DNA of 64,000 bases from Stenogyne calaminthoides. Its lineage: Eukaryota; Streptophyta; Magnoliopsida; Lamiales; Lamiaceae. The stretch is from the NCBI GenBank assembly GCA_037126765.1, contig JBBCBC010000019.1, forward strand, positions 27,612,222 through 27,676,221. The letters are read 5' to 3'. This document shows, piece after piece, positions 1 to 9,823 of this stretch. Position 1 is the first letter of the stretch. The number at the start of each line of letters is the position of its first letter. Both the position numbers and the translations under genes were made by a program. Below the pieces are notes generated by a model. The model saw only the letters and a program-made list of their open reading frames with translations, was not told where the DNA came from and did no database searches.

Positions 1-322
1 TAATTTTGGATTGTAAATTTTATCGATGAATTGATACACGGAAGTACGAGTAATATACTTAGAGATTCAAATTTTAATCCAATCAGTCTATAAAATAACA
101 ATAGGAGGCATTGTCAATTACAAAACATCAATAATTCTGCTTATTCACTTTCCTGCTTCTGCACCGTCGCAGGGTTGCGATATTGTTCATAAAATTTTAA
201 GGGAATGCAATAATGGTTATGTACATACAAACATTTACACACATATATATATACATACATAGTGAGAAAGAATAAATAAATAAATAAACAGAAGGCAGGA
301 CAAAGCAACACTGAGCATATAC
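1..322 (-). other. Start of intron 2 of the ATP synthase subunit d gene
   Basis: Sequence downstream of the GT donor at 322-321. It contains short AT microsatellites (TATATA/CATACA and a four-base AAAT run at about 240-290). No sequence coding for the expected continuation of subunit d was found, so the intron reaches the window edge. Confidence 0.7.
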
Positions 323-1582
323 CATCATAAGCTTGCTTGTACATATCAACCAAACGAGAGCCAACTCCTTTTCTGTAGTATTCCCAATCTATTGGCTCTG
401 GCTCCTGCATATTTATGATGAAGTGAGTGGTTATTATTTGACATGTACCTTCTTTATTTCAACAGGTAGCATTCACATAGGCATTGGCAAGAGGTAAGAT
501 AGGATATTCACATAAGTAAGACTCAATGTAAGATTATCAGGTATTTTCTACCAGAGAGCTAGCATAGACTAGTAGAAAAGGTATACACATAAACCATAAC
601 ATCCAAGGCCGTAGTCTATTTATTTTATATGGTTGCCCAGAGATTATTAGACTGGATATAAACGATAGAAAGAAATCTTAAAGGAACATTGATATAGGTA
701 AGATATCACTACAGAAATAGTTAATTGTACTGCATTAGGTTTTGCATCATATTCGTTTATATTTCCCAACACCTATCTTCTCATTTTCTACCATTTAAAA
801 CTTAAAATGTTTTTTATCCTTTTCACCAAAAAAGCCCTTTATTTCATTCTCATACGTCCCAAACATGAGTATTTGGCACCAATAGTTTAAATCTTACAGC
901 ACTCAATATAACATAACAAAAATTTCGAAAGATTTCTTCTATTAAAATTGATGCAAATTATAACAGCTTCTGGTTAATTGTATCCTATAACCTGATCGTG
1001 GACAAGCTCAGACCTTACTGACTGCCACTACACCCAATGCCACTCGCTTCAATACTTAACTTGGAAATACTATTAGCAGAGGAAAATGAAACAAGAGACT
1101 TGAAAATGGAAAAATCACTGGAGTATCAATTCAGGACACAAAATTTGGTCACAGTTAAACCACCATGATGTAGAAAAGCAAATGTATAACCGGAACAATA
1201 AACACCATCCTCAACCATAAGAATCCCCAATTAACTAAATTACGGAAATTACCAAATACAAATGCCGTCCTACAGTGCATCCGAACCCGGTCTAAACCCC
1301 AAAATCGAATAACGCATATCATCAAAAAAAAAAAAAATAGATCTGCAAATTCAATCGGCTCAAATATCAACAAAAGCGAAAGAAAGAAAAGGGGATGATA
1401 AGAAATTGGACCTGGCTAAACTTGGTCTGAAGCTGAGTGTTGACCTCGTCGAAGGCCCGACGGAGATTAGAGAACTCGCGGCGAGCATCATCGGAGACCA
1501 GCATCTTGGCCATGCCCTCCCAGTCGATGGTCTTCCCAGCCTTGAACGCCACGTCGACTACTTTCTTCCCCGCTCCACTCAT
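323..1582 (-). CDS. ATPQ: Mitochondrial ATP synthase subunit d, exons 1 and 2 (gene continues off the left edge)
   Basis: Subunit d is part of the peripheral stalk of mitochondrial F1Fo ATP synthase, on the matrix side of the inner membrane. Exon 1 is 1412-1582 and starts with MSGAGKKVVDVAFKAGKTID; it ends in TKFSQ at a CAG|GT donor. Exon 2 is 323-404, opens with EPEPIDWEYYRKG after an ATGCAG acceptor and ends in AYD plus one base at a GT donor. The joined frame is uninterrupted, 84 residues, and I recognise it as closely like the N-terminal half of plant subunit d (full length about 168 residues). The start is the conserved MSGAGKK, with a GA-rich 5' leader just upstream. No third exon is visible in 1-322, so the C-terminal half must lie beyond the left edge. 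This is the only host gene seen and it looks functional in the part shown. Confidence 0.93.
405..1411 (-). other. Intron 1 of the ATP synthase subunit d gene
   Basis: About 1 kb of AT-rich sequence between a CAG|GT donor (GT at 1411-1410) and a CAG acceptor ending at 405. Stop codons are frequent in all frames and no other gene or RNA was recognised. A poly-A run lies at 1324-1337 on the plus strand. Confidence 0.85.
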
Positions 1583-1894
1583 TCTCTCTCTCTCTCTCTA
1601 TTCTTGTTCTTCCTTCGATGGATGAATTTGATGATTATTGCCAAACAACGGAAGGCTATCAGTCGGAGACTCGGAGGTTGCGAATATTTACTTTATTTAT
1701 TTATTTATGTCTTAACCCTCGGCTAATTTTTTTTTCCTTTTTTTCTTTAAAAAAAAAGGATAAATTCTCTTGTGCACAATCTGCATCAATTTTGATTGTG
1801 CAATTAGATTTCAATTAAATTTTTATTTTTTTTAAATTTTTTTTCCAGTTCGCCTTTTTTTTTTACCGACCGAACCCGACCCGAGTGGTTCATG
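1583..1894 (-). promoter_or_regulatory. 5' leader and proximal upstream region of the ATP synthase gene (copy 1 of a duplication)
   Basis: On the minus strand a (GA)n tract at 1583-1600 sits directly before the ATG and probably belongs to the 5' UTR. About 110-130 bp upstream of the ATG is an ATAAATAAATAAATA stretch (plus 1694-1711), a possible TATA region. From 1613 to 1894 the sequence is repeated almost base for base at 3634-3908, on the far side of a small LTR element. The core-promoter assignment is inference from position; the duplication is directly visible. Confidence 0.55.
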
Positions 1895-2294
1895 CAAGCA
1901 ATTATAGGAGAAAATAATGGAAACAACGAATTAAGGAACAAACAATTTGTTACTCCAAATTCGAGAATGACTACATCCGGGGCACTACTAAGCCGGAGAG
2001 AGATCTACTATATCGTATAAGATAAATCTGAAAGAAGTCAAGATACAACAATGTGAGTCGGGGGTATTTATACAAAACACCTAAAACCCTAAAAGATGAA
2101 AACCGACCTCACAGATAGCCTCGGAACCGCCGACCTCGGCCCTTGGTCGAGCGGTTCTCCGATCACATACATTGCTCGAAATGCGCCCTCATGGCGCCGA
2201 TAGGGGAGCTCGACCGAGCACACCGCCGACGACCTCGAAGGCCGTCGAAGCCTCATCCCGCATCCCTGCTTTCACTCAGTTCCATAACCCAACA
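1895..2294 (-). repeat. 3' LTR of the small element (terminal ~15 bp missing)
   Basis: Matches 3215-3633 over its length: both have the AAGCAATTATAGG start, an ACTACATC block, a TATCGTATAAGAT block, GTATTTATACAAAACACC, and end CCATAACCCAACA. It begins at the sequence matching 3231, so about 15 bp at the element's outer end are gone. It carries an AAACCCTAAAA telo-box-like motif at about 2083-2095, also present in the other copy. Confidence 0.78.
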
Positions 2295-2360
2295 ATCTCC
2301 CACACGAGATCAACTCGAGATCGAGATCGACGAGCGGAAGTGCACGACCTCAACTAGGTC

Positions 2361-2445
2361 GAACGCCTTGTCCTCCCCGACTCATTCCGAACGTCTTGTC
2401 CTCCCCGGACTCATTCCGAACGCTTGTCCTCCCCGGACTCATTCC
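2361..2445. repeat. Three tandem units of 28-29 bp inside the small element
   Basis: Units start at 2361, 2389 and 2418. Each is GAACG followed by CTTGTCCTCCCC and GACTCATTCC, with one or two base differences between units. No coding role is seen. Confidence 0.85.
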
Positions 2446-3214
2446 GCAACTTCGGACTCCAACAATCCCAACAATCTCCCATCCGAGATCGACTCCAAGA
2501 CGTAACTCGTCTTCCCCATCTCTCATTAGGCAAGAACTCTCGATCCGAAAGCAATGTCCTCAACGTTCGCTTTGATCCACACTTGATCCAAGCAACGCCC
2601 CACAACATCCTTCTCGAACTCGCATTACATTTCGACCCACACATATCAATTTGATCCAAGCTCCGCCTCCTCAACGTCCCATCTCCGATCCCACATGATC
2701 GAAAGCAACGTTCCACAACTCCCATCTTAGATCCTCATTGATTTCCGACCACGCACCTGGACACACCCCTCAATGATCCTCTCGGATTCACACTAGAATC
2801 GAGCACCATCCCGCAATGTCCTTCCAGATCAAGATCGATCCGACTAAAGCATAACCCAGGCACATCCCATCCCGTACCCAGATTCAATGCTCTTCGTCCA
2901 CCAATTCCACCACGATCTCAGGCACGTGTCAACGTCCTTCTTGATCTTGCAAGAACCAACCACCTACTCCAAACAACGTCCCATACTCCGCGAATCGCCT
3001 CTTAACCCGCTAGACACAGGGCTTTGGTCGAGCGGTTCTGCTCGACCAACCAACTTGATCGAGCGCCTTGTGTGTTCTCAGACGTTTAGTGGTTGTGCTT
3101 TCCCCATACCGAACGGTTAACCAAAATCTGTTCCGTCAAACTTCTCAATGGATGATTTCCTTTAGCCACCATAATTGCTCCCACCAGATCCTCGAGCACG
3201 ATGCTCGATACCGT

Positions 3215-3633
3215 TGTTAGGAATTAAAGCAAGCAATTATAGGAAAAATAATGGAAACAACTAATTAAGAACAAATAATTTGGTTACCCAAAATCGAATG
3301 ACTACATCTAGGGTCGCTACCAAGCCAGGAGAGATCTACTATATCGTATAAGATAGTGCAAGTAGTGCAAGATACAATGGGGGAGTCAGGGGGGTATTTA
3401 TACAAAACACCGAAACCCTAAAAGATGAAACTGGGCCTCCGCGTACAGGCCTCGGAACCGCTCGATCTCAGCCCTTGGTCGAGCGGTTCTGCTCGATCAC
3501 ATACATTGCTCGAGCGCCCTCATGGCGCTGGATAGGGGGGGCACTCGATCGAGCACACCTGCTCGACCTCGAGCTCTGGTCGAGCGCCTCCTGCGCCTTG
3601 CATCCCGTTTCACTCAGGCTCCATAACCCAACA
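3215..3633 (-). repeat. 5' LTR of the small element (complete)
   Basis: Complete LTR with TGTTAG at its plus-strand left end and CCCAACA at its right end. On the plus strand it contains repeated GGTCGAGCGGTTCTGCTCGATC-type sequence rich in TCGAG, which explains the spurious open frames here. Confidence 0.8.
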
Positions 3634-3908
3634 CTTCGATGGATGAATTTGATGATTATTGCCAAACAACGGAAGGCTATCAGTCGGAGGGTTGCAAATA
3701 TTTACTTTATTTATTTATTTATGTCTTAACCCTCGGCTAATATTTTTTTCCTTTTTTTCTTTAAAAAAAAAAAAAATTCTCCCAACCATCTGTATCAATT
3801 TTGATCGTGCAATTGGATTTCAATTAAATTTTTATTTTTTTTAAATATTTTTCCAGTTCGCCTTTTTTTTTATCGGGCCCGACCCGAACCCGGCCCGAGT
3901 GATTCATG
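3634..3908 (-). repeat. Copy 2 of the ATP synthase upstream region
   Basis: Begins CTTCGATGGATGAATTTGAT directly after the LTR end at 3633, exactly as 1613 onward, and matches through the TTATTTATTTATTTATG run, the long T/A runs and the CCGAGTGATTCATG end. Small differences include loss of about 10 bp after CAGTCGGAG. Beyond 3908 the sequence is unique, so this copy probably keeps the original distal junction and copy 1 the junction next to the gene. Confidence 0.88.
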
Positions 3909-4275
3909 GTTCACCCGGCCCGAATAGGTCATAATTTAGGGTTAATGTATTTAGGGTGTAGATGATTCATCCAAATTAAAATTGAATTCAATTGTTGCAC
4001 ATAAATGTTACTAAAAAAAAGTTTTCCCAAGTTAAATATGTGTATTTAACATAACCGGATTGAGGCGGCCAGTTGAATTAACACCGGCTATGAAACTGAT
4101 CTGATTGCTTCCAAAAAAATCATTTTTATTGTTGAAACGGAAACAATCGAAAAGAAATCGGTAGAATTGGAAAATTGATATAATCGGATTTTTTATTATT
4201 ATTTATTAATTTTAAACTTTATTCTAATAATATCATTCTTATTTAAAATTTTAGTTTTTAAATTGAATTATGTTG
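3909..4275. other. AT-rich intergenic sequence, nothing recognised
   Basis: No open frame of interest, no RNA gene and no match to the repeats elsewhere in the window. It ends where the candidate Gyp-1 LTR begins. Confidence 0.6.
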
Positions 4276-4540
4276 TGTTGCTGATGAGAACGGTGAGATT
4301 GACTCTCTAAATCGAAGCCTTGGCTCAAGCTAGTAGACCTCGATCGACACAGCAAAATATATATTCTAAGAAATAATGGTTTTCTGATAACTTAATGAAA
4401 GACGATTACGATGTCTAAATACTTGTTGCTTGGTATTCGCGATAATCCGAGAATATCATTAACTAATTCAAATACAAGATTACTGTTAATCTAAATAATA
4501 TGCGGGAATTATATAAATAAAAGATAACAATCAAATTACA
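4276..4540 (-). repeat. Candidate 3' LTR of Gyp-1
   Basis: On the minus strand a purine tract (GTAGGAGGAGGAG, plus 4542-4554) is followed by TGTAATTTG and, 265 bp on, a CA end (plus TGTTGCTGATG at 4276). A TATTTATATAA box lies inside at about 4512-4522. The partner LTR is outside the window, so the boundaries rest only on TG..CA and the purine tract. Confidence 0.4.
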
Positions 4541-5322
4541 ACTCCTCCTCCTACGCTTGAGCCACTGCCTTAAGCCGAGCTCGTCGCACTTAACTGTAAA
4601 CGTTCTTGAGCCCGCAACCCTTATTCGCATCATTTCCATCTCCTTCAAGAGTGTCCTTGTCGTTTATGGCGAATTCATGATATCACTCCTTCATCACATC
4701 CAAATCTCCCAAGTCACTTCCTCGGCCAATATATGCTCCCACTCGATCAACACTTCCCATCTTAGAAGACCTCCTTATTTCCTCAATACTCCAACACCCA
4801 AGCCGGACGAATTATGATATTCCCAACTTGATTAACCGCCTACAGTCTGTTGTCCATCCTATTTCATGGCCAATCCCCCCCCCTTCAACTGAGATGCATG
4901 CACTACAGGGTGTATTTGTGCATCTGGTGGAAAGCCAAGCGATATTCGACCTCGCCAACCTTATTCTCTACAGGGAACAGACCATAGAATCTGCTTCCAA
5001 GCTTGTACGAGGCCTTTTGAAATTGTCTACTGACGATGGGGACGAAGCTTCAAATAGACCATGTCCCTGTTGGGGTTATACTGTTCCCCAATAATCCCCT
5101 ACTTGAAAAGTCTCCTTCCGTCGCCCATTGTCATAATATTTCTTCATTTGATTAATCGATCTTTGCAAATTTTCCTCGAGTTCACGAATCATAAGGCCAC
5201 ACTCGTACAATTCTCGATTGACTTCCATATTAGACAAGTTTGTGTATAGTTAATGAGATGTGGAGTTGGCCATACACCAATTCAAAAGGAGGGTATTTTG
5301 TCGAAGCGTGAAATGTTGTGTT
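4541..5322 (-). pseudogene. Gyp-1 integrase C-terminus and chromodomain-like tail
   Basis: Minus-strand translation gives TKYPPFELVYGQ near 5230-5300, then RELEENLQRSINQMKKYYD near 5110-5180, PPDAQIHPVVHASQLK near 4900, and a tail with IEWEHILAEEVTWEIW near 4720. These are the usual integrase C-terminal, 'VSQLK' and chromodomain-like blocks of plant chromoviruses, in the right order. Several frameshifts and stops separate them. The 5' side is cut at 5322 by Cop-A. Confidence 0.75.
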
Positions 5323-6913
5323 TGTTAGTGTTAGTGTCCTAGAGACAATCCATTGTAAGGACATAATACTCAGATAATATTCAGTATTGGTTTAATATTA
5401 TTGTTTGGTTAATATTAAATGTATGGCGTTACACTCATCAGAATATTATGTTTGATTGTTTGCATTTATTCTTATATGTGTTCCCTTGAATCACTGCTAT
5501 CATTGAGTGTGTGAGAACTCAGATGACTTAAGCACGATTCTCATATAGCCCCAATCGAGGATCATCAAGAATGAGATATTGATGATGCAATGGAGATTGG
5601 TGTGCGATCTGCATCATACTCTTAGAGAGTGTAGTAAGATCTCACTTACTACGAGATACTAGGTATCTCATGATGGATGCACAAATACCTTAGAGGGTAT
5701 TGGTATACCCATCCGAGAAACCGTTTGATGTAGTTCCACCACATGTGTCTACGGGTGTCTCGGTTAGTGGGAGTGATGCGATACTCCTTTGACTTGAGGT
5801 CAATACGCACTACATGTGTGGAGTGATGAACTTTGACCATGACCGACACTTGCACCCGTCTATGGGTAGATATGGCTTGGATTGGGTTCATCACGAAGTG
5901 CATGTGCGTGTTTGTTGAGCCAAGAAAATGATTTATTCCTCAAAGTGGATTTAGAGAGAATACTCATCTTCTCATCATAATTGGATCTAAGTCATTGGTC
6001 AATGCACGTCAACTTAGACTTTGTGACTAAGTGTGACACTAATGATTAATTAGTGATTTGAGATAAACTGATTAAGTTATTTGAATAGACACTTCATCAT
6101 GTTCAAGACTAATCGAGCATTCGTGAATGAAAGAAGGAAATCGCAATTGCAGTTGCATGTTTCTCGCAACGTACCTCATATATTGAGAATGTCTGATTTA
6201 TTGACTAGGGTTCAATTAAGACCGTTAGTTTGACTAATCGCTCGGTATTTGAGGGCCTATGGGTCACACAACAAGTAGTTCCCTTTTACGGATTATAGTT
6301 GGTTGATTAAATGTTAAATTGGATTTAATATTTAATTTATGGAGAAATAATTAATAATAGATTAATTTAGAATTAATTATTATTAATATTTAATTAAATT
6401 GGATTTAATTAAATAAGAATTCCCAATAATTATATTTGGAATATAATTGTAGGATTTAATGTCTATGGAAATAAATCGTAGAGATTTTCATATAAGACAT
6501 TTAAATCTGTAGAGATTTATATTTAGGGAATTAAATTAAAAGGAATTAATTTAATTTAAAATTAGGGTTTTTATTTCCCTAATTGGGCTAGCTTAAGATT
6601 TAAGCTGGGCCTCCCTATATATACAAGCTCTTGGGAATTCACATAAAAAAATGTTACTTCATATTTTCTCCATAAGATATAGAGTTTGGATTTTCCTAGC
6701 AAATCTGTCTCGGGATTCAACGCTGGCAAATCCGTGCAAGTCTGTAATTGGGGATTACATAGATACCATAGTAAAGAAATCTACTCTCGAGTTACTGTAA
6801 GATTTCTGATTATGATTATTGTAATATGTATGCAATTAATTGTTCGTTGTTGGTGAACTTTAATTTTCGCTGCGCATGTGATTACGTGTTTTACGTGCCT
6901 CTATAATCCAACA
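5323..6913 (+). repeat. Cop-A 5' LTR (1591 bp)
   Basis: Starts TGTTAGTGTTAGTGTCCTAG and ends TATAATCCAACA. Contains the likely Pol II TATA box TATATATA at 6616-6623. It has ~70 bp near its start (about 5350-5421) that the 3' LTR lacks, and lacks ~20 bp (a CAGTTACAGG segment) that the 3' LTR and the solo LTR keep. Confidence 0.95.
6616..6623 (+). promoter_or_regulatory. TATA box of the Cop-A 5' LTR promoter
   Basis: TATATATA in a CTCCC…CAAGCTC context, about 300 bp before the LTR end. The same box is at about 14266-14273 in the 3' LTR, and a CATATATATG variant is near 17855 in the solo LTR. Confidence 0.6.
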
Positions 6914-6926
6914 GTGATATCAGAGC
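6914..6926 (+). other. Cop-A primer-binding site
   Basis: GTGATATCAGAGC directly after the LTR. It matches the usual plant TGGTATCAGAGC, complementary to the 3' end of initiator Met-tRNA, with one change (G to A). Confidence 0.85.
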
Positions 6927-8830
6927 TCAGGCTCTTGTTTAATTGCATAGTATTGGTTTTGATTTAAAATTAAAATAAACTTTTTTTTTTCAAAACTAGG
7001 GGCATGGCTGTTAAGAACAGACCGCACCCCTTGGAATTAATTTGGGGTTTTCTGCTTTGTTCCCCTTTGGCTCTCCACGAACCCGTCATCTTCATCGCCC
7101 TAGGGTTTTTCTGGGAATAACCCTGGCGCCGCTACTTCCGTTTTGCTATCACAGCCCGGCCCTTCGGGTAACCTGCGACGGCGCTTGAGTGAACGGCCGC
7201 ATGCCACTGCTCGCGCCTTCAGCACTAACCCACCGCCGAGTTGGCGAATTGGATTCGCGGCTGCGAAGCCCGCCGTCGCGATTTGCCATGGTTTTCCCCT
7301 GATCTATCTCGCCTCAGTTGCGAGCACCCACGACTCGTGGTGGTGCGCTCCGATGCGCTTCGGTTCGTGGCGGAACGCCGCCGTTTTGCTTCGTCCCAGG
7401 GCGGCGGTCGTTGATCCCGTGCGACTCGACACACCCATGCTCTGTTTTGACTCGATTCGTGGTGGTGCTCCACCGAATTGGATTATCTCTGGCTCGTCGA
7501 TTCTCGTCTCGAACGAAACTGATGAACCCGCGGTTCCGCACGTGTTGTTTCGAGTACTTACTATGGCGAGTCGTCCGCACACGCCGCACGGGCATTGTAC
7601 GGTGGATTGTTCTGTGATTTCGTTCGTCTTGGTCCCTGATTGAATGTCTAATTTTCGAATTGATATTTGGAATTGAAATTGATTGAACCCAATAGTTGAG
7701 CAATTTTGTGAATTGTCTGGAATAATTCGGATAAATTGTGATGAGTTATTGGACGGTTTGATTGATGTTGGTTGACCCAATAAGAAAAGGTTTTGGAAAC
7801 CGGGCGATGATGAGGGTAGGGACTATGGCGAAATTGGATTTAGGATAGGCCCCTCCGTGTAATTTTAGAATTTGCACATGAGCCATCGAAAAAAAAACAA
7901 ATGAATAAAATCTATTTAAAATTTAATTGGATTAATTTTAAAATAGTAATAAAAGTTGGACTTTTATTTAATTAATTAGATTAATTATTATTTTAGTAAT
8001 TTAAAATCGAATTAAAATTGGATTTTAAAATTCGGTTTAAAAGGAATTATTAAATTTCACTGTTTTAACTGCTTTATATTTTAATTCGTTAAACACTTTT
8101 ACAGTCTGCATTATAACTGTCTGGGTAGGCGGCACCCAATAACTGTCGGACCGTATTTATTGTTTGGGTAGATGGCGCCCATATAAGTGTTAGTCCGTGT
8201 AAAATCATGTTTGGGTAGGCGGCGCCCAATAATTGCTCAAATGTGATATAGATTAACATGTTGGATCTCGATTAAGCAATTAATACCCCGCCTTTGAAAA
8301 TGTTTCTCAATAAAATATGATTTTCATTAATTTGAACGATGCCTTCCATCGAAATTAAAAGTAAACTGGAGATTTCGTTCCAATGAGTATTTAAGGCCCA
8401 AGTCTTTTGCTCGGATCTACATCTAACATGACTTTTATAGGGACACGTAGTGTCGCCGCTTGATGGTTGTAAATCAACTTGACTTTGTTTCACCAGCCCA
8501 AACAGGGAAACGAAAGTCAAGGGGCATCCGATTGAACTAGGTTCAATCCACTAGGAGTTGCAAATTTTGCAATTGGTTTGGAGACCTACCAGTTCTGCTG
8601 TCATTGTAATCAGCTCAAGCAGATATTATGATAGTAGGAATGTGGATCCTAGTCCATTATGATTTATATTAGATATAAATTCGTATTCTTCCGATGAGGT
8701 CGTTGAATATGTGAAAATAATGGAGATAAAATAAATTTGAAAGACCATGTTTATTTTGATTGCTGAATATTGATCATAGGAATTATGTGTTTTAATTCCC
8801 GTTTTATTTTATTTCTCTAGGATTGTTGAA
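6927..8830 (+). other. Cop-A leader with a GC-rich block (about 7080-7640)
   Basis: 1.9 kb between the primer site and gag, long for a Copia element. 7080-7640 is strongly GC-rich and open in several frames on both strands, unlike the AT-rich remainder. Its translations resemble no retrotransposon protein I recognise. It could be element-specific leader or a captured host fragment. The last part (8240-8820) is AT-rich with no features seen. Confidence 0.6.
8106..8240 (+). repeat. Three spaced copies of a GGGTAGGCGGCGCCCA-like motif in the Cop-A leader
   Basis: Near-identical TGGGTAGGCGGCACCCAATA, TGGGTAGATGGCGCCCATAT and TGGGTAGGCGGCGCCCAATA occur at about 8121, 8169 and 8212, roughly 45 bp apart. 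Each is partly self-complementary (TGGG…CCCA around GGCGCC). Confidence 0.8.
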
Positions 8831-9787
8831 ATGAATAACTTATCACTGAGAAACATTTTGGAAACGAACAAATTGGTTGGGCCAAATTTTCTCGACTGGC
8901 ACCGAAATGTGCGTTTGGTGCTAAGGCAAGAAAAGATTGAGTACATGTTGGACACGCCAATCCCTGCTACCCCGGAGGCTGGTACTGAAGGAGCCGAGAC
9001 GTTTGACGCTGAAGCTCAGAAGAAGCATCAAGATGATGCTTCCCAGGCTCAGTGTGTTATGCTTCTCAGGATGACTCCCGAGTTCCAAAGGCAGCATGAG
9101 AGGATGCTTCCCTTTGAGATGATCAAGCATCTGAAGGATCTCTTTGATTCTAAATCTTGTTCTGAGATTTATGAAGTGATGAGAGATCTGTTTAGATGTC
9201 GGATGTCTGAAGGAGGGAAAGTTTCTCCTCATGTGTTGAAGATGATAGGGCTAATCGAGAAACTTGGTCGGTTGGGCATTGAGCTCGGGACCAATGTTGC
9301 TGTTTATGCCATTCTTCAGTCACTTCCCGATTCATACTCGAGTTTCGTGGTAAACTTTAATATGAATAAGACGGAATCGACTATGCCCGAGCTGCATAAC
9401 ATGCTAAAGACTTTTGAGTCTTCCACTGCTAAGGAAAAGCCCTTGCTCATGGTAGTGCCTTTACTTCTTCTACTCCGAAAGGAAAGAAGAAGCGAAGGGG
9501 CAAGGTAAAGAAAGGCTCCAAGCCAAACTTCCTTAAGCCCAAAGGTGGGATTCAAAAGAAGGAGAGGGTGGGCAAGGATGTATGCCTCCACTGCAAGCAG
9601 AAGGGCCATTGGAAGAAGGATTGTAAGGTTCTAGCAGCTGAAAAGAAGACACAAGGTGTCTCAGCCACTGGAACAGGTATGTTTGTTATTGAGATAAACA
9701 TGTCCACAAATGATACCAACTTCTGGGTATTGGATACCGGTTGTGGCTCACACATTTGTACTAATGTGCAGGGTCTTAAACATAAGC
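8831..9787 (+). pseudogene. Cop-A gag and protease start
   Basis: Gag (UBN2-type) starts MNNLSLRNILETNKLVGPNF at 8831 and reads openly to about 9455, including the DWHRNVRLVLRQEK block. A frameshift there moves it to a second frame that holds the basic stretch and an intact CCHC zinc knuckle, CLHCKQKGHWKKDC, at 9586-9627. The protease active site follows as FWVLDTGCGSHIC near 9721-9760. Soon after, near 9780-9820, the frame is lost again. Product would be capsid/nucleocapsid and protease. Confidence 0.88.
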
Positions 9788-9823
9788 GAGGCGGTTAAAG
9801 TCGGGTGAAGTCGCCTACACGCG

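Larger units (their letters stand above)
1895..3633 (-). mobile_element. Small non-autonomous LTR element (TRIM/LARD-like), minus strand
   Basis: Two direct repeats of about 400 bp flank about 920 bp with no retrotransposon protein. Read on the minus strand the order is 5' LTR (3215-3633), a primer-binding-like site GGTATCGAGC just below 3214, the internal region, a purine tract complementary to ATCTCCCACAC (2295-2305), and the 3' LTR (1895-2294). The LTR starts TGTTGGGTTATGG and ends CCTAACA. The 3' LTR copy lacks its last ~15 bp, and instead of a 5 bp target duplication the element is flanked by a ~280 bp duplication. The purine tract resembles Copia elements of this window, so a Copia-type parent is likely but unproven. 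Confidence 0.72.

Noticed and set aside
1406..1726. Plus-strand open frame of 106 codons
   Set aside because: It is the complement of exon 1 of the ATP synthase d gene.
2143..2725. Open frames on both strands up to 120 codons
   Set aside because: They fall across the LTR and tandem repeats of the small non-autonomous element and have low-complexity composition.
4557..5249. Plus-strand frames of 62-88 codons
   Set aside because: The minus strand of the same interval encodes integrase C-terminal blocks of Gyp-1; the plus frames have no motif.
7143..7780. Overlapping open frames of up to 166 codons on both strands
   Set aside because: All lie in the GC-rich leader block of Cop-A; long frames in several registers at once are expected from base composition, and none resembles a known protein.
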